This document shows positions 47,397 through 59,803 of a DNA stretch of 64,000 nt, piece by piece. Under the pieces are notes generated by a model, which ran no database searches, had not been told where the DNA came from, and worked only from the letters and a program-made list of their open reading frames with translations. Source of the DNA: Blakeslea trispora (taxonomy: Eukaryota > Mucoromycota > Mucoromycetes > Mucorales > Choanephoraceae); the NCBI GenBank assembly GCA_025331445.1, contig JAIWNE010000041.1, positions 124,001-188,000 of the forward strand. The letters are read 5' to 3'. Within the stretch, counting starts at the first letter, position 1; each line of letters opens with the position of its first letter. The translations under genes were made by a program, and so were the position numbers.

Positions 47397-48637
47397 AACA
47401 AGGAGAGAAATATGTTGCACTTTTCTTCTACATATCTGCTATTTGCTTATAATAAATTGATTTTTTTTTCTTATAATCTTGGTATTATATTTTGTGTAAC
47501 TAGAAAAGCAATATTTTCATGCATTTTGAAGTGATTCGACATTTATGGTAACCAATAAAGTCATTTGATTGGAACAGAGTTTGAACTTCTTTTTTTTTTC
47601 TTCTTTTGTACGATGCCTAACAATTCTACTTCAAAAGTTTAAGCGGTTATCAATCTGACGCACCAGAGTTGTTGAAAGCGAGCCAATCACGGTCAAATTC
47701 TTTTTGAAGAGTAGTCTTTTTTTAGGAATAAAGCTCCAGATAACACTCATTCAATCATTTATTTTTTAAATGAAGCGTGCGAGTGGCAATTGTTTTTGTT
47801 TTGTTTACTTTCTTGTTGCAGATCAAAGTATATCAAAAGTGATTGAAGCATGTTAAAACAACCTATCCTATCATAAGGCAGTGTTCTTTTTCTTGTGATT
47901 TTCTCAACTTGGTTTTAAGCAGATATACCAAACAATAATAGGATAGTAGTAGAGTCAACTGAAACCTAAGCAATGAAAGTGTAATGTGATTTCCTTAGCT
48001 CTAAGTGACGTTGCATATTCAACATGTAACCGGAACATTCAACAGACTTTTTTTTTTGTATGCGTGCACATATCGTTAACACGCGTTTGGGCTTGTCTAA
48101 TATAACGAGTGAAAAATCAAAATTTTCAAAGTTAATAATAGAAAGTGCAATTTAAGTTCTTCACCAATGCTATTTTGTACAGGGTCACTTAAAAAGGAAA
48201 ATAAAATGATAATTTTTTTTTTTTTACTTTTTCTCTCTTTGCAAGTTCTAAAGAAGTTAAAGAAATTTAAACTATCGGGGAATGGAGTCGTATCTCAATG
48301 ACGTCAAGCATAGAAATAGACGCATAAAAACAAGGCAAGCTTTTGCTCAAGTTAGTTGTTTTTTAAAAAAGAAAAAGCGCGACATACAACTAAGGAAAGA
48401 GCGGAGGAAAGGAGCAAAAAAGGGGAAGAGCAGGAGGAGGGGTTTATCCATTTACAACTAATACTAAAAGAAAGTGTTTTTATTTTTACAATAATCACGT
48501 CTCGAGCGGGAATGAAATAATATTATTTTCCCTCGTTTTTTTTTAATACTTTTTTTATTTCACTTTTTTTCTTTATCTTTTTCTCTTTCTTCTTTGCCTC
48601 ATTTTTTTTTTATTACGTTTCATACCAAAAAATAAAA
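47397..48637. other. Intergenic, no gene recognised
   Basis: AT-rich. The left end is the 3' untranslated region of the hemerythrin-like gene (AATAAA-like word near 47452). The right end is a very T-rich promoter and leader for the Myb gene. No RNA gene or repeat was identified. Confidence 0.5.
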
Positions 48638-50700
48638 ATGCAAATGGATACAATACCAAGGTTGACTTCCGCAGTTAAAACTCCTTCTAGTGGAACAGAA
48701 AAAAATGTAACAAACAGTAAAAGTCTAGGACAATTAGATAACATATTTCAGTCTGTAAAGAAACAGGTAAGAGCTTGTTATATTAATTATTTGAATTATG
48801 ACTAAGTCCATACAGATTGAACAATGGGGAGAACACGCCAAATGGAAGATTGATTTAATACTCTTAGATAACCCTCATCCTCCTCAGCAACAACAACAAC
48901 AACAACAACAACAGCAGCAGCAGCAGCAGTCAAGCATACATCCTCTACTTTCTCCGCAGCATTTTCATCCCAATGCAATTACCACACTATCTGATAATAG
49001 TAAAAGCGGAGATTCTAAAGAAAAATATAAACAATTGCCTGTTACTTCTACTATTCACTATCCTGTAAGTAGGTTGAATAGATGAATAAACATGAAATTA
49101 ATCCTTATAAATGACTTTGAAATAAATAGTGGGACTTTGTTCCTCCCAACAACGACTGGAAGCAAAACTCTGAAGATCTACAACAAAAGGTAAGGCATTT
49201 TACAGGCAAAAAGATCTATAACTGACTTTTGTCCTTTGAAAAGCTACATGAATCACTAGAGCGCCAAAGATATCTAGAAAGCATTATCTGGTCCCAAGCT
49301 GAGCAAATAAAGCATTCATCCAATACATCTGAGAAAGAAGATGCTATTAGAACAATGCGAGAAATCTACTTGATGTCTGTAAGTGTTCAAAAACATGTTT
49401 TTAGGCTTCTTTACTCTCTACTCACTAGCACCTTTTTTTCAATTTGGTATAGCAAAATGAACAAAAAATGCACCATTTGGTTGAATCCAACATACTTCAG
49501 AAAGACATAGAAACATTATCAAAAAAGTTGAAGAAATTATCACAGACATTAGAAAATATTGAAAAGATGGAATTGCCTACAAAAGACAATGACCTGGACA
49601 AACAAGCACTTTTAAACGATCGCAAGCTACTGATGAGAAAAATGCATCTAGCTGAATTACGACTCTCAGCAAGAGATGCCGAAATAGAATACCTACATGA
49701 AGTCATTGACACACTTAAAGCAAACACCGTACATTATACACCTTCCTCACCTAGACCGCAGTTTCAAAAGAAGTTGCGAAAAGGTCCTCCTTATCTATTT
49801 CAACAGCAGTTTTCTCCCCGTAGTGAAGTGAGATCATCTGAACCTCACCCTCTCTCTGGTCTTGATAGCTTGGGTATCGTTGCTGATCAAATGCTCAGTG
49901 ACCCTGAATTCGAATCCAATGCGAAATCTGTTCCAGAAAAGAGATTGCGTTCTCGTCTTGATGACAGACGATCTCAACGCTCAATCGATTCTGCTGCTAC
50001 TTTATTGGCTATGCCTCAATTGATGGTACCTCATCGTACAAAGAGTAAGCACATCTTTTTTTTTTCCTTGACAAAAATGACAAGAATCTTTAGTTAACTC
50101 TTTCTTTATGGTTTCTTAGTTGAAGAAATACATTCGCCACCTTCACCTGAACAGTCAAAGACAATGGAGCCTATTCCCAAGAAACCAAGATCCACATATA
50201 CTCGTTGGACAGAGGCTGAGGACAAACTGTTACGGGCAGCAGTCAAAAAATACGGTCATAGCAACTGGGAAGCATGTTCAAGAGACGTGCAAGGCCGAAG
50301 TAACATACAATGTCGTAATCGCTGGATTCGACATCTTGAGCATAAACCTCCTCCACTTGAAGAAGAGGAAGAGGAGGACTTTCAAGAGGAAGAAAAGTCA
50401 AAAAAGATGGATCAAAAGCTATCCAAAACGCACCTAGAGCGCCAACCACAGCTACATGTACAACAGAGACAGCAAGCTAATAGCAACAATAGTAATGCTC
50501 GTCAATCTCCCTCTATTGCTGCATTACTGAACAGTAGCAACGATGACTACCATTACTCACCCAAATCAACTCCTCAACAGGTGTACCAAGACAAGAACAA
50601 TTACCACATTCACCCAAACTATCGACCTCCATCCCCTATGGCAACACCAAAGAATGGAAAACGTCGATCTCCGGAGGATGCTTCTATTAGTAGATGGTAA
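48638..50700 (+). CDS. Myb/SANT-domain protein with polyQ and coiled coil
   Basis: Probable DNA-binding regulator. Exons 48638-48766, 48816-49064, 49130-49189, 49244-49378, 49453-50044 and 50120-50700 give 581 residues. A run of about 15 glutamines from CAA/CAG codons lies at about residues 60-75. A long coiled coil covers about residues 140-270 (for example LHESLERQRYLESIIW and AELRLSARDAEIEYLHE). The single Myb-type repeat is at about residues 410-460 (TRWTEAEDKLLRAAVKKYG, then IQCRNRWIRHL). An acidic run and a polar Gln/Asn/Ser/Pro-rich tail complete the protein. No orthologue name was recognised; a one-repeat Myb with a coiled coil could bind DNA as a dimer (inference). Confidence 0.82.
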
Positions 50701-52058
50701 AATGAAACTACCATATTATTGTAAATATCACACAACCCTCCTATTTTATACATACTCTTATTTGTACAGCCCCATTTCTTGTTTCTTCTTTATTATTATT
50801 ATTATATTTGATCATATCTTTTTCTTTTCTGTCATACATATCATTTCACTTTAATAAACTTATTTTCTCCCCTCAGTTCTTTAAAGAAAGCTTTATGGTG
50901 CAAGATAAGTAAATTAGCTTTCTAACTCGCTTAAAAACTTACAATACGTGATCAAAAGAGGACATCTATCTACTTGAGAATTCATAGATACTTTTTCTTT
51001 ATCCTGTTCAACATGTAACTTTTTAAGTGACAAATAGGTAACGCAGATAACAGTGCTTTCATGCATTGAGCAAATTCAAACTACTAAGAATTACTATCAT
51101 TACTAAATAAAATAAAAAAAAGAGCATGGAATGGACAAGAGAATCCTAGCGTAAATGAAAGGAATTCTAGAGTAAACGAAGCAGTCTATTTTTCTTTTTC
51201 CTTCTTTTTTTTTGTTTGTATTAATAGTATCAGACCTATGTCATTCATTCTGCTTGGTTTGTTTCATTTGAAATTGGATGTTTGCAACACCTAAAAAAAA
51301 AAAGTCAGGCAAACCTCTTGCTTTTACTCGGAAAATAAATATGAAAAGAATAAACGATATTTTCGAGTGTCCCTCAAGAACATGTATGATTGACTTTGAC
51401 ATCTAATTCCAATTTGTAAGCCTAGAAATCTAGACTCTTTTTTTATGGATCAAGTTAGTAAGCAGCTCAATTTTATGAAATCATGTGTATACACTACAGA
51501 AATAATCTCTTTTACCCAATAAGAATTACTGTTCACAATTGATTAAATGTCTTTGGCAATGTTTGTGTCACACAACCATCCCTCAGCTAGAAATTTAAAA
51601 AACATCTTTTTCAAATAGCCTGACTTACAGTGATCCCAAAGTCCCTCTATCATTGATGAAACAAAAGTTGAATCTGCAGAACCCTCTGTCCTCGCTTTAG
51701 CTACAAATGTGTCAAAGTTTTGTTAGCATAGGTTGCACATTTTGTAGATAGCAGACAAAAGAAAAAGGGTGTGTCTGTCAAGAACCAAGTAGTCGTTTGT
51801 TGAATAATAAAAAAAGGATGACAAGCTTTTCATTTCACACTCGAAATCAAATTTGAAGATTAGCAGTTAGACTCCTTTCTTTTATGTCGTTTCTTGATAG
51901 CAATACACCATCTGAAGAAAATACACAAATGTCTTGGAGCAGTGACTTTATTTTAAGCATAATTGAAATGTCCTTTTGGTGCAACGATACCACAAAAAAA
52001 AAGACCTAATTTTTTAGCTTTAACTTTTTTTTTATATCCTTTATAGTCTATTTTACTT
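50701..52058. other. Intergenic, no gene recognised
   Basis: About 1.36 kb of AT-rich DNA. The left end is the 3' untranslated region of the Myb gene (AATAAA at about 50852). No RNA gene, repeat family or credible open frame was seen. Confidence 0.5.
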
Positions 52059-52909
52059 ATGCATTCACTCGCTTCTTTCCTTGGGCTTAATAAAAAAGAT
52101 AACCAACATCGGCCTTCGAACAACCGCTCACAACCTATTCCGCCTCAACGCGATCTAAGGGACACTGTTGTAGTTGCTTATGACAATCGCTACTATGATG
52201 TTCATTTTCGAGATGTAAGAGGTGGTATACGTTTTGCCACAGTAGGCATGTTAAAAGAAAGATGCAAACAAGTAACAGGCGTAACCATAGCAACTATGAA
52301 GCTAAAGGTATCAGGAGGTAAAGAAAACAATAGAAAAAAAGGGGGATTACTTTTGTTTCTACGTAACCGTTCTTAAAGCAAAACAACCCATTTTTCTTGC
52401 TAGCTTATATCAAAGACGATACAGCCACACTCCTAAGTAGTGGTATACATGAAGGATCGGTGGTATTCGTTTTAGGCGAAAGAGCAAATGTAAGTTAAAC
52501 TACATGATTGTTATAAAAAAATCATAAAGAAGACTGATGTATGAATTAGCGAGCACAATTAGAGCAGACAACTTCAGGCAATCCGGAAGAAGCGGGTTAC
52601 ATGACTCGTATTTCAAATCTAATGCAGAAAGTCAATCAGTCAAAAGACCAAATAGAAACATTGGATGTTAGAGTAGTAGCAGCAATAGAGCGTACCTTGG
52701 ATGATAGACAGATAAAAGAAACAGAAGATTTGGGTATATATCTTTCCGAAGTGCTGATGCAAGCGCTGATTGGATTAGATGGTGTCGAGTGTCCTCCTGA
52801 ATTTGAGACAGCTAGGGCAAAAAGGAGAGAAGGTGTCAAGCAGTGCCAAGCTTTGATGGATCGTGTCGATCAATCAAGACATGCTTTGAAACAGGCAGTA
52901 CATCAATAA
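52059..52909 (+). CDS. UBL-BAG domain co-chaperone (Bag101/BAG1-like)
   Basis: Nucleotide-exchange partner of Hsp70, linking it to the proteasome through a ubiquitin-like domain. Exons 52059-52317, 52404-52489 and 52550-52909 give 234 residues. After a polar N-terminus, the ubiquitin-like domain spans about residues 35-115 (VVVAYDNRYYDVHF, then GSVVFVLGERA). The BAG domain occupies about residues 130-232, with the helical run YMTRISNLMQKVNQSKDQIE, then LMQALIGLDGVECPPEFE and ARAKRREGVKQCQALMDRVD. The domain order fits fission yeast Bag101 and animal BAG1. There is no membrane anchor. Confidence 0.85.
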
Positions 52910-53028
52910 AAAGAAGAATGAAAGAGGATATCAAGTATAGCTTTATTGTTATTATTCACTTGTTGTTTTTATAAATGAGAAAATGGCATAAACAGAAGGC
53001 AAAATTACATAGAGGTTGATCTTATACT

Positions 53029-53916
53029 TTAGAAGAATCGGATGATGAGCCGATCAATTGAGGTGATGATAGGATGGGTATGCTTGCGATGTAAAGGTAA
53101 TAATGCAAGTAGGCTAAAAAGAACTCGAAGTCGGTTGAGAGACCGTGGCGATAGCAACTGAAGAATGCATAAAAAGACGACATGAAGAACGAATGGTAGG
53201 CATGCTCTCTTTGTCCATTTGGCATGGCGAGTTTTGCCTTGATGAATAGAGCGTACCTTTGAGAACATGTTGCGCTGAACGTTTCTCTTCATCTTGATTG
53301 AATGTCTTTGAGCAGAGGGGATATGTGTAATATGGCATAATGAGTGTTTGACCTCAGGTATAGTGTTGGATGTATTGAATTGGACTTGGGATTTTGTATG
53401 GGAAAGACTTTCTTGGCCCTCTTCTATTAACTTTTGGAGAGACAGATTTATTCTCTCTAGACTGTCATGCATTGTGTTGGATGGTATAGGTGCTTTGGTG
53501 GATTTTTTGCGGCCAGTCAATTTGGATATCGATGAATAGGCATTTGTGTTGTCTGAAGCATGTCTCATAAAAACTGCATAGGGGTGAAGTAGTGAATCAG
53601 AGCTGAATGTTTAAAACAAAAGCAGAAAAAAAAAGATTCAATTGAGTTTTGCAAGTCTAAACGATATTTCATCTTTGATGACAGGAAAAGCGTATACATA
53701 CTCTAATAGATCATAGTTGATGTGGCTTGAAAAGTCTCTATCAATCTGTAGAATAAGAATGGAAAAACAATGAGTGAATAACATGCAAAAGAGAAAGAAA
53801 AAGAAGGGGAAGGGTACCTTTGTTGAAGGTTGAAATTGTGAAATATGCTTGCATTTATCAATTCTTGCTTCTATCAATTCCCTGTATTCCTTCTTCTCAT
53901 TATCTAGCATGAACAT
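53029..53916 (-). CDS. Uncharacterised small protein with C-terminal hydrophobic segment
   Basis: No family recognised. Exons in transcript order: 53916-53818, 53745-53702, 53602-53257 and 53157-53029, giving 205 residues with all junctions in frame. The N-terminal ~60 residues are charged and helical (NEKKEYRELIEARIDKCKHI). The middle contains a likely amphipathic helix (SLERINLSLQKLIEEGQESL) and is basic and polar. The last exon encodes a short hydrophobic segment (LRVLFSLLALLPL) within a basic tail, which could anchor the protein in a membrane, a layout shared with tail-anchored proteins. ATG 53910 is an alternative start. The final intron is supported by canonical sites, but reading through it also stays open, so the C-terminus is uncertain. 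Confidence 0.55.
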
Positions 53917-56900
53917 AGGAAGCAATTCAAAGAAGAAGAACAAAGAATGAATAATAACAATAGAAAGCAGGCAAGTTATCTATAATGTCAATTCCAAAAT
54001 AGCATAAAAAAAGTAAAAATACGCATATACCACTTGCCTTTTTTTTATACAATAAATAAGCTTAATTCAAACCCACGTGGTAGGTATTTCGTTTACTAAC
54101 ATTTTTTGTTTGTCATTTGAATTGGCTGTTACCAAAAAAAAACATAATCATTTTCGGGCCACGGAAAAATGAAATTGTCGATGACTCAAAGTACCTTGAT
54201 GCTTATTCAATATTGCTGAAAAGCCAAGAAACTCAACCAAGGAACCCAATCACATGTTTATACTAGTGAGAAATATAACACTCTTCCTGCAAGATTGAAT
54301 ATCCAACAATTTAATAAGAATACAATTAGACAAAACTCACCATGTCAAAAAAAAAACTCTTTTTTTTTTCTCTCACTCAATGAAACATTTAGCATATCTT
54401 CAATAAATCAGTGCTTATCGACTTTGTCAAAGGAACGCGTCATCATAGATTCGCTGAAGCACTGTCGCCTGTTATTAGATATTGTAGTGACCATTACACA
54501 CAATAAAGTACCGTCTGTTGTTCTTTTAATGCGCTAAGATTGCAAATTTCCATTTATCATATGCCGATTTATTGCATTGATGCTGCCTTTGTAGATATCG
54601 GTGTTATGTTTCGATATAAAGGTAGATAGGATAATGGAAGAGAAATAGCAAAAAAAAAAATCTTTGTGATCAGCTTTATGTTTTCCATTCAGCTATGCCA
54701 AATTATATCAGAAGTAAGAAAGAGAGAGAGACCAAGTAAGAAAAGGGGAGGTTTGTTCTATTCTGGCTTTTTAAACCCATAATTTATATTGATCAATGAT
54801 TGATTGTCTATCATTGTCAGAATCTTGTGTGGATTGACTGTTTTTCCACTTCACTTTACAATGAAAGCTAAAGCCATAAAGGTCATTAAAACAAATATTA
54901 TTACATACATTACCAATTCTAGAAAATAATGTCTATTCTTTCACCAAACAATGGCACTTTATTTATTTTTTCCTTTCGAAAAAACTCATGGCTGTTGAAT
55001 GGGAGTGTTAGTTATCTGAGTTTTCCCCATTTTTTTGGCAGGATTCTTCTAAACTTAAGCCTGCTCTTTTTTTTTTTAATTATTAGCCGCACCCTTTTTT
55101 CACATCACTTTTCAGGAACAATAAAGATGATTGTGCAAGGTGTGGCAATATACAGCATTTCCCGAAAGTATTCGTGCAACTCTATGTTTCGTTTCGTACA
55201 ATAAGAATAAATAAATCGTGCAGACTTAGAAAATGATTTCGAGTAAAAATTAAAAAATTAGTGCAAATGTTGATCTTGCAAGTGACCCAAATTGTCGTTC
55301 ATGTTTCTACTTTGATTAACTTGTTTTTTTTGCTGCTAATCATTTAGGAAAAGACTAGCTCTGCAAAGATAGTCTAGTAAGTACACTTCGTCCCCTTTTT
55401 TAACTCTCCTTCAATATCAAATCTCAGTTCTAAAACTTGTCGCGAATATGAATCTGGTATTAAATTGTCTCTTCCTGATTGGTCTCAAGGACACCTTTGA
55501 TCTTTGCTAGAAACTCCCTTCTAGTTGAATTGTAGAACTTTCTAGATCTGACATAAACAGTACTCAGAATACCTTCATATTTTAATTGAATAAATTCAAC
55601 CTTTATTCTGCCCAAAAACTCTTAGATATAACTAGCGGTCGACAGGCTATCCTTCTGTACTTTCTCGGTAGAGAATCGGCTGGTTATTCAACCACCGATC
55701 TCACACTTATTTCAATGGAAAATTTGTGATGGGAATTTGTGCTAAAATGAACCACCCTATTGTCTACCATTTATGGGATGTTCTCTGTTAACCCAGGTGC
55801 CACCATTTGATGCTTTTTCTTTTTCCATCAACAAGGGTAATTTAAAAGGCAATGTATTAAAGATGCTTATTATCAGAGGCGATGTAGTTCTTCTGTCCAT
55901 TAAATTTATCTAGTCACTTTTCGTTCAACCAATTTGCTGCCAATGATTGCTCTATTTGAGTTCTGTAAAGCTTAACGGGTAACAGCAAAGAATCCATAGC
56001 TCGAAGCCTAAATACTCAATATTCTTTGTCTTGAATATAATCCGACTTCAATGACTATTTCCTTTGATTTATTTAAATAAGTTGATATACAAAACTTCAT
56101 TTCTAGAAGCAACTCTTCCCATCTGATATTTCTCACAGATGAATCATAACAGATTTATGCAACATTTGGAACGAAAGAAAACCTATAAAAGAGAATCTTT
56201 AGTTTTTTCCCTATTAATCCTTACGACAAACAAAGGTTGTTCTCCCCTCTACTACCGCAACCTGGTAGTGGTCCCTTCCTACCCCTAAGACTATGCCCAT
56301 TCAGTGGAACCTCTGACCCTTTTGTGGCTCTGTTCGGTGGTCGCTAGATAGTTACCCACTTAATGACGATAACCATCGTTCATCCATAAAGTAGGAGTAC
56401 TCACTGTTTGGAAACAAGTCTTTTTGTTGCTTGTCTGTCCTTGCCCCTGGTTTGTCTTGTTTGTCTTGTCTGTCTTGTCTGGTTTTGTCCAGTGAAAGCT
56501 TCCCGTGCGCTCATGTCCCATGTCGTAGCCTCTGCAAAACTCGCCAACAACAACACCAACAAACACAAGTCTCCGGGTTTCTCCTTTTCTTTCTTTGCTC
56601 CCTTTTCTTTTTTTACTTCTTGAAACTTTTCCGCCCTAGTTAGAGCTATGGGTACAAGAATACACTTCGGGTAAGTAACAGCATTCATTGTTTATAGTTC
56701 ATTTGCTAATTTTTCTCTCTCTATGTATTTTCCTTCTTTCGTGTGTTCTCTTTTGGCTGTTCTATCCTGTTGTTGAATGTAGGTAAATCTACAAAGTATC
56801 TTATTGGATCATATAACTCACGACTATTTATGAACCAATTTCTTTTAGTACTCTGATTGCTTTATGTTTCGATTTATGAACTATTCCATCTTTTATTTTT

Positions 56901-57038
56901 GTACTATTTGAATACTTTTTTTGGATGATTTAATTTTCTAAAAATGACCCAATAAAGTGTACATTGCTGTATACATAGTTGATCCCGTTCTACTTTTTCT
57001 TCTCTTATACTTTTCATCTATTTCTGATTCTTCCATAG
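53917..57038. other. Long intergenic stretch with GC-raised block and minisatellite
   Basis: No confident gene. About 56235-56400 is GC-raised with hairpins (CTACC/GGTAG near 56256 and ACGAT/ATCGT near 56364-56377). About 56449-56482 is a short minisatellite of a TTGTCTTGT-like 9-base unit. The stretch 56690-56970 resembles the 3' end of the cysteine-rich gene downstream (both end with AATAAAGTGTACA) and may be the remnant of a tandem copy. Open frames here are short and repeat-driven. Confidence 0.45.
56449..56482. repeat. Short TTGTCTTGT-like minisatellite
   Basis: Three to four imperfect copies of a 9-base pyrimidine/GT unit. It produces an artificial cysteine-leucine-valine frame on the plus strand that mimics a signal peptide. 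Confidence 0.7.
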
Positions 57039-57446
57039 ATGCTTTGCGATTTCGTCCAATCCATTACCTGTCCAGACACATACTGTGCCTGTGGTAACTA
57101 TACCTTTACTGTCTGCAAGTACAGCCAGAGTAATAGTACAAATTGACATTATGAGTCTTGTGTTGATACAAGTCATCTTGATTGCAATTCTCTTTCAAGT
57201 TGTTTTTCAGTCATTGCATTTGTTAATCAAAATGGTCTCAGTATGACAAATGTCAAAGACAATCTAAACAATGGTGTCAAGTGTCAGTTGGGTGCTCCGT
57301 CCATGGCTGTTGTTTCGAGCACTGTTTCAAGTCCTGCTATATCTATATTGGCTACGAGCCATGATGCCTTGAACTATACATTACCTACCTATCTGTGGTT
57401 ACTAATTGCCATAGTTACTCTTTTTACGTATAAAAAGTCACATTGA
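57039..57446 (+). pseudogene. Cysteine-rich, probably GPI-anchored protein gene interrupted by TGA
   Basis: One frame of 136 codons runs from the ATG at 57039 to TAA-type termination at 57446 with a single internal TGA at 57144-57146. Both sides look coding: before the TGA the cysteine spacing is regular (CDFVQSITCPDTYCACGNYTFTVC shortened as CxxxxxxCxxxxCxCxxxxxxxxC), after it come more cysteines (YESCVDTSHLDCNSLSSC), a Ser/Thr-rich part and a hydrophobic tail (LPTYLWLLIAIVTLF) like a GPI or membrane anchor. A TAG acceptor-like site precedes the ATG, so a signal-peptide exon may lie upstream. No GT-AG intron of workable length removes the TGA. Nonsense mutation is the simplest reading; recoding or sequence error are alternatives. 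Confidence 0.5.
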
Positions 57447-57833
57447 ATAGAATAGCACAAATCCTGGTTTTTATCATGTCTCCTATACTAAACACATCAA
57501 AAATGACATAATCCGTGCATTTCCTTTTTCTCTCTGTTCTTCTTTGGTGTGTCTTATCCTATTTTTCTGAATAATTCGTCCTAGTTAAAGATGTATTACA
57601 TCCTGTAACTTGTTATTATTTTCGACCCAATGCTTTTCTAATTAATTTATTTTCATAAGCTTATCTAATTTTGTATCATTTGATATTTAATTTTCAAAAA
57701 AATTCCGAATAAAGTGTACAGAAAGAATATATTACAAACAAAATTTGAAAAGAGAAAGGGAAGAGTGTGGAAGGAGAAGTTACTTTTCTTCTTTAGACAG
57801 ACATTAAGCCAATCTTCTACGTTTAGGATCTAG
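57447..57833. other. Convergent 3' intergenic stretch
   Basis: Contains the 3' region of the cysteine-rich gene, with AATAAAGTGTACA near 57710, and the 3' untranslated region of ZPR1. Nothing else was seen. Confidence 0.5.
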
Positions 57834-59414
57834 TCAGGCGCTTTCTTCTTCAGTGTTGACATTGACATTCTTGGGATCTTCATAGTTCTCAAGCTTCATG
57901 TCATTCAAACCTAAATCTTCATTGACTTCCCAACTACGTTCATAATCTTCAATAATCATTTCTGGGTCTGGGTCAGGAGCATAAAGGTTTTGAAGATACG
58001 AGTTGGACAGAGGATCGTCAATGATAAGAGTGACAGGCATCTTGAGACCGTCAGCAACATCATTCAAGTTTTGTAAGAAAGTAGACCATTTGGCCTTTTC
58101 GGGATCAGTACCGGAATCACCTTCAATGAAGTTTGCACGGTCACGAAGATCAGTGTGTACTTGTCTAAGCAAACCTTCGACTGTGGTGAATCGACCACCC
58201 AAGGTACCTTGAGTCAATTCGAGGTTGATTTCAGGGATACTCAAACCACAAGTTTCAGATTTGAGGATATCTCTTGATAAATCTTCAGCCTCAGTGATCT
58301 TGAGAGTGATGCGCTTACCCTTCTCTGAAATGGGACCACCAGCCTTGACTTCGTTACTCTTATAACCACATTCTTCACAGTTGGTGGCCATGATGACAAC
58401 TTCCTTAAAATGAGGAATCTCCATGACATGCATGTTGGTAGCACAGGGTGAGCTACAGCTAGGACAGTTGGCAGGGAAACTCATGACTTCAGGAAGACCT
58501 GTCTTTTCGTTGACCATATCAGAGGCTGTGACACCACGCTTGATCACATCAGCAGCAGCAGCTTCGGCAGGAGTTTGATCGGAACCTGCTTGAAGACCGA
58601 GGAAGGCTTGCTGTTCAGGTGTACGAGTGTACCATCTCAACTTGATTTGAGGATCTTGTTGAGGAAGACACTTGTTTTCAATGTAAGAATTACCAGAGGG
58701 ATCATCCAAGGTGAGGGTGAGAGGGGCACCTTCCTTGTAGGCGTTCATGGTAGCAATGATTTCTTCAATCTTGTTATAAACAGCCTCATCAGTAGCCTTA
58801 CGGATAGGTTGACCAGCAGATAAATCGTCAATAGCGTTGGTAATCAAACCTTCTACAGTAGTCAAAAGACCACGGTTGTTGTTGGCAGGAATTTCCATAT
58901 CGAGCTCTTCAAACTTGACAGAACAATAATCAGATTTGACCAATTGACGGTTCATATCCTGCATATTGGTTTTTTTAAAGAGAAATTTAGAATATAAATA
59001 TTAAAGATCCTCTCCGTTTCTCTCTCTCTCTACTTACGTTTTTACCATTCACAGTCAAGGTAATAGTATGACCTCTTTCGTTGAATGTACCGGCACTTTG
59101 AAGTTCGTTGTTACGGAAATTACAGTGAGGACATTCAAAAGCCATAATGATGATTTCTCTATATAACATGATAAGTCAAAAAGTAACATAGTTGCTATAC
59201 AAATATCTATATACCTAAAGTGAGGAATCTTGGAAAGAAGAATACGAGTAGTACCCTACAATATAGAAAAATCAGATTCATTGTCAATTGATGCGCACGC
59301 GTGAGGACAATAAATCCATCAAGAAATACTTACGTTTTCTTGGCATCTCATACACAAACTTTCGATTTCAGTAGGCTCTGTCTCACTAAGGTCAACAAAG
59401 ATAGGCTCAGACAT
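57834..59414 (-). CDS. ZPR1: Zinc finger protein ZPR1
   Basis: Essential in yeast; acts as a dedicated folding chaperone of the elongation factor eEF1A. Exons in transcript order: 59414-59334, 59255-59215, 59158-59038 and 58958-57834, giving 455 residues. Two ZPR1 modules are present, each a C4 zinc finger plus an alpha/beta domain: CMRCQENG with CPHCNFRNNE at the N-terminus, and CPSCSSPC with CEECGYKSNEVK in the second half. Each is followed by the conserved TVEGLI/TVEGLL helix and a DDPxxNSY motif (DDPSGNSYI and DDPLSNSYL). The acidic C-terminus is usual. Confidence 0.96.
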
Positions 59415-59803
59415 AATGAAGTGCAATGAATGAAAAATACAAAAGAAAAAGAAAAATATTTTTTTTTTCAATAATTAATAATGCTGCGAAGGATCCAGAA
59501 AGTCAAAGCAAAAGTGCATCCAAGAAAAAAAAATTGGTCTTCGTGACTGCGAACTAAAGAAACCAAAAAGAGAGAATCTGTCAGTGAAAAGATTCTTTCG
59601 ATTAACTTTGTTTAATGGACACAATAGTGGTTTTATGAATAAACAACTCTTTTGTTGCCTCCCTTTTTGTCTTTGCGTTTCGTGCTTTTCTGTTAAAGTG
59701 TATTCAGAATGATCGAAAAAGCCTTGTAATTTGCATTTTATTTGTTTAAAAAAAAAGTGGCTGAGATTAGAAAAAATTGCATAAGTTTATGCAAAAAGCA
59801 ATC
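59415..59803. other. Intergenic between ZPR1 promoter and RFC3 3' end
   Basis: Both neighbours are on the minus strand. The stretch holds the ZPR1 promoter and the RFC 3' untranslated region; nothing else was recognised. Confidence 0.5.

Noticed and set aside
56360..56688. Frames with signal-peptide-like Cys/Leu/Val or Gln-Thr-Arg runs.
   Set aside because: They are translations of the TTGTCTTGT minisatellite in different frames and strands.
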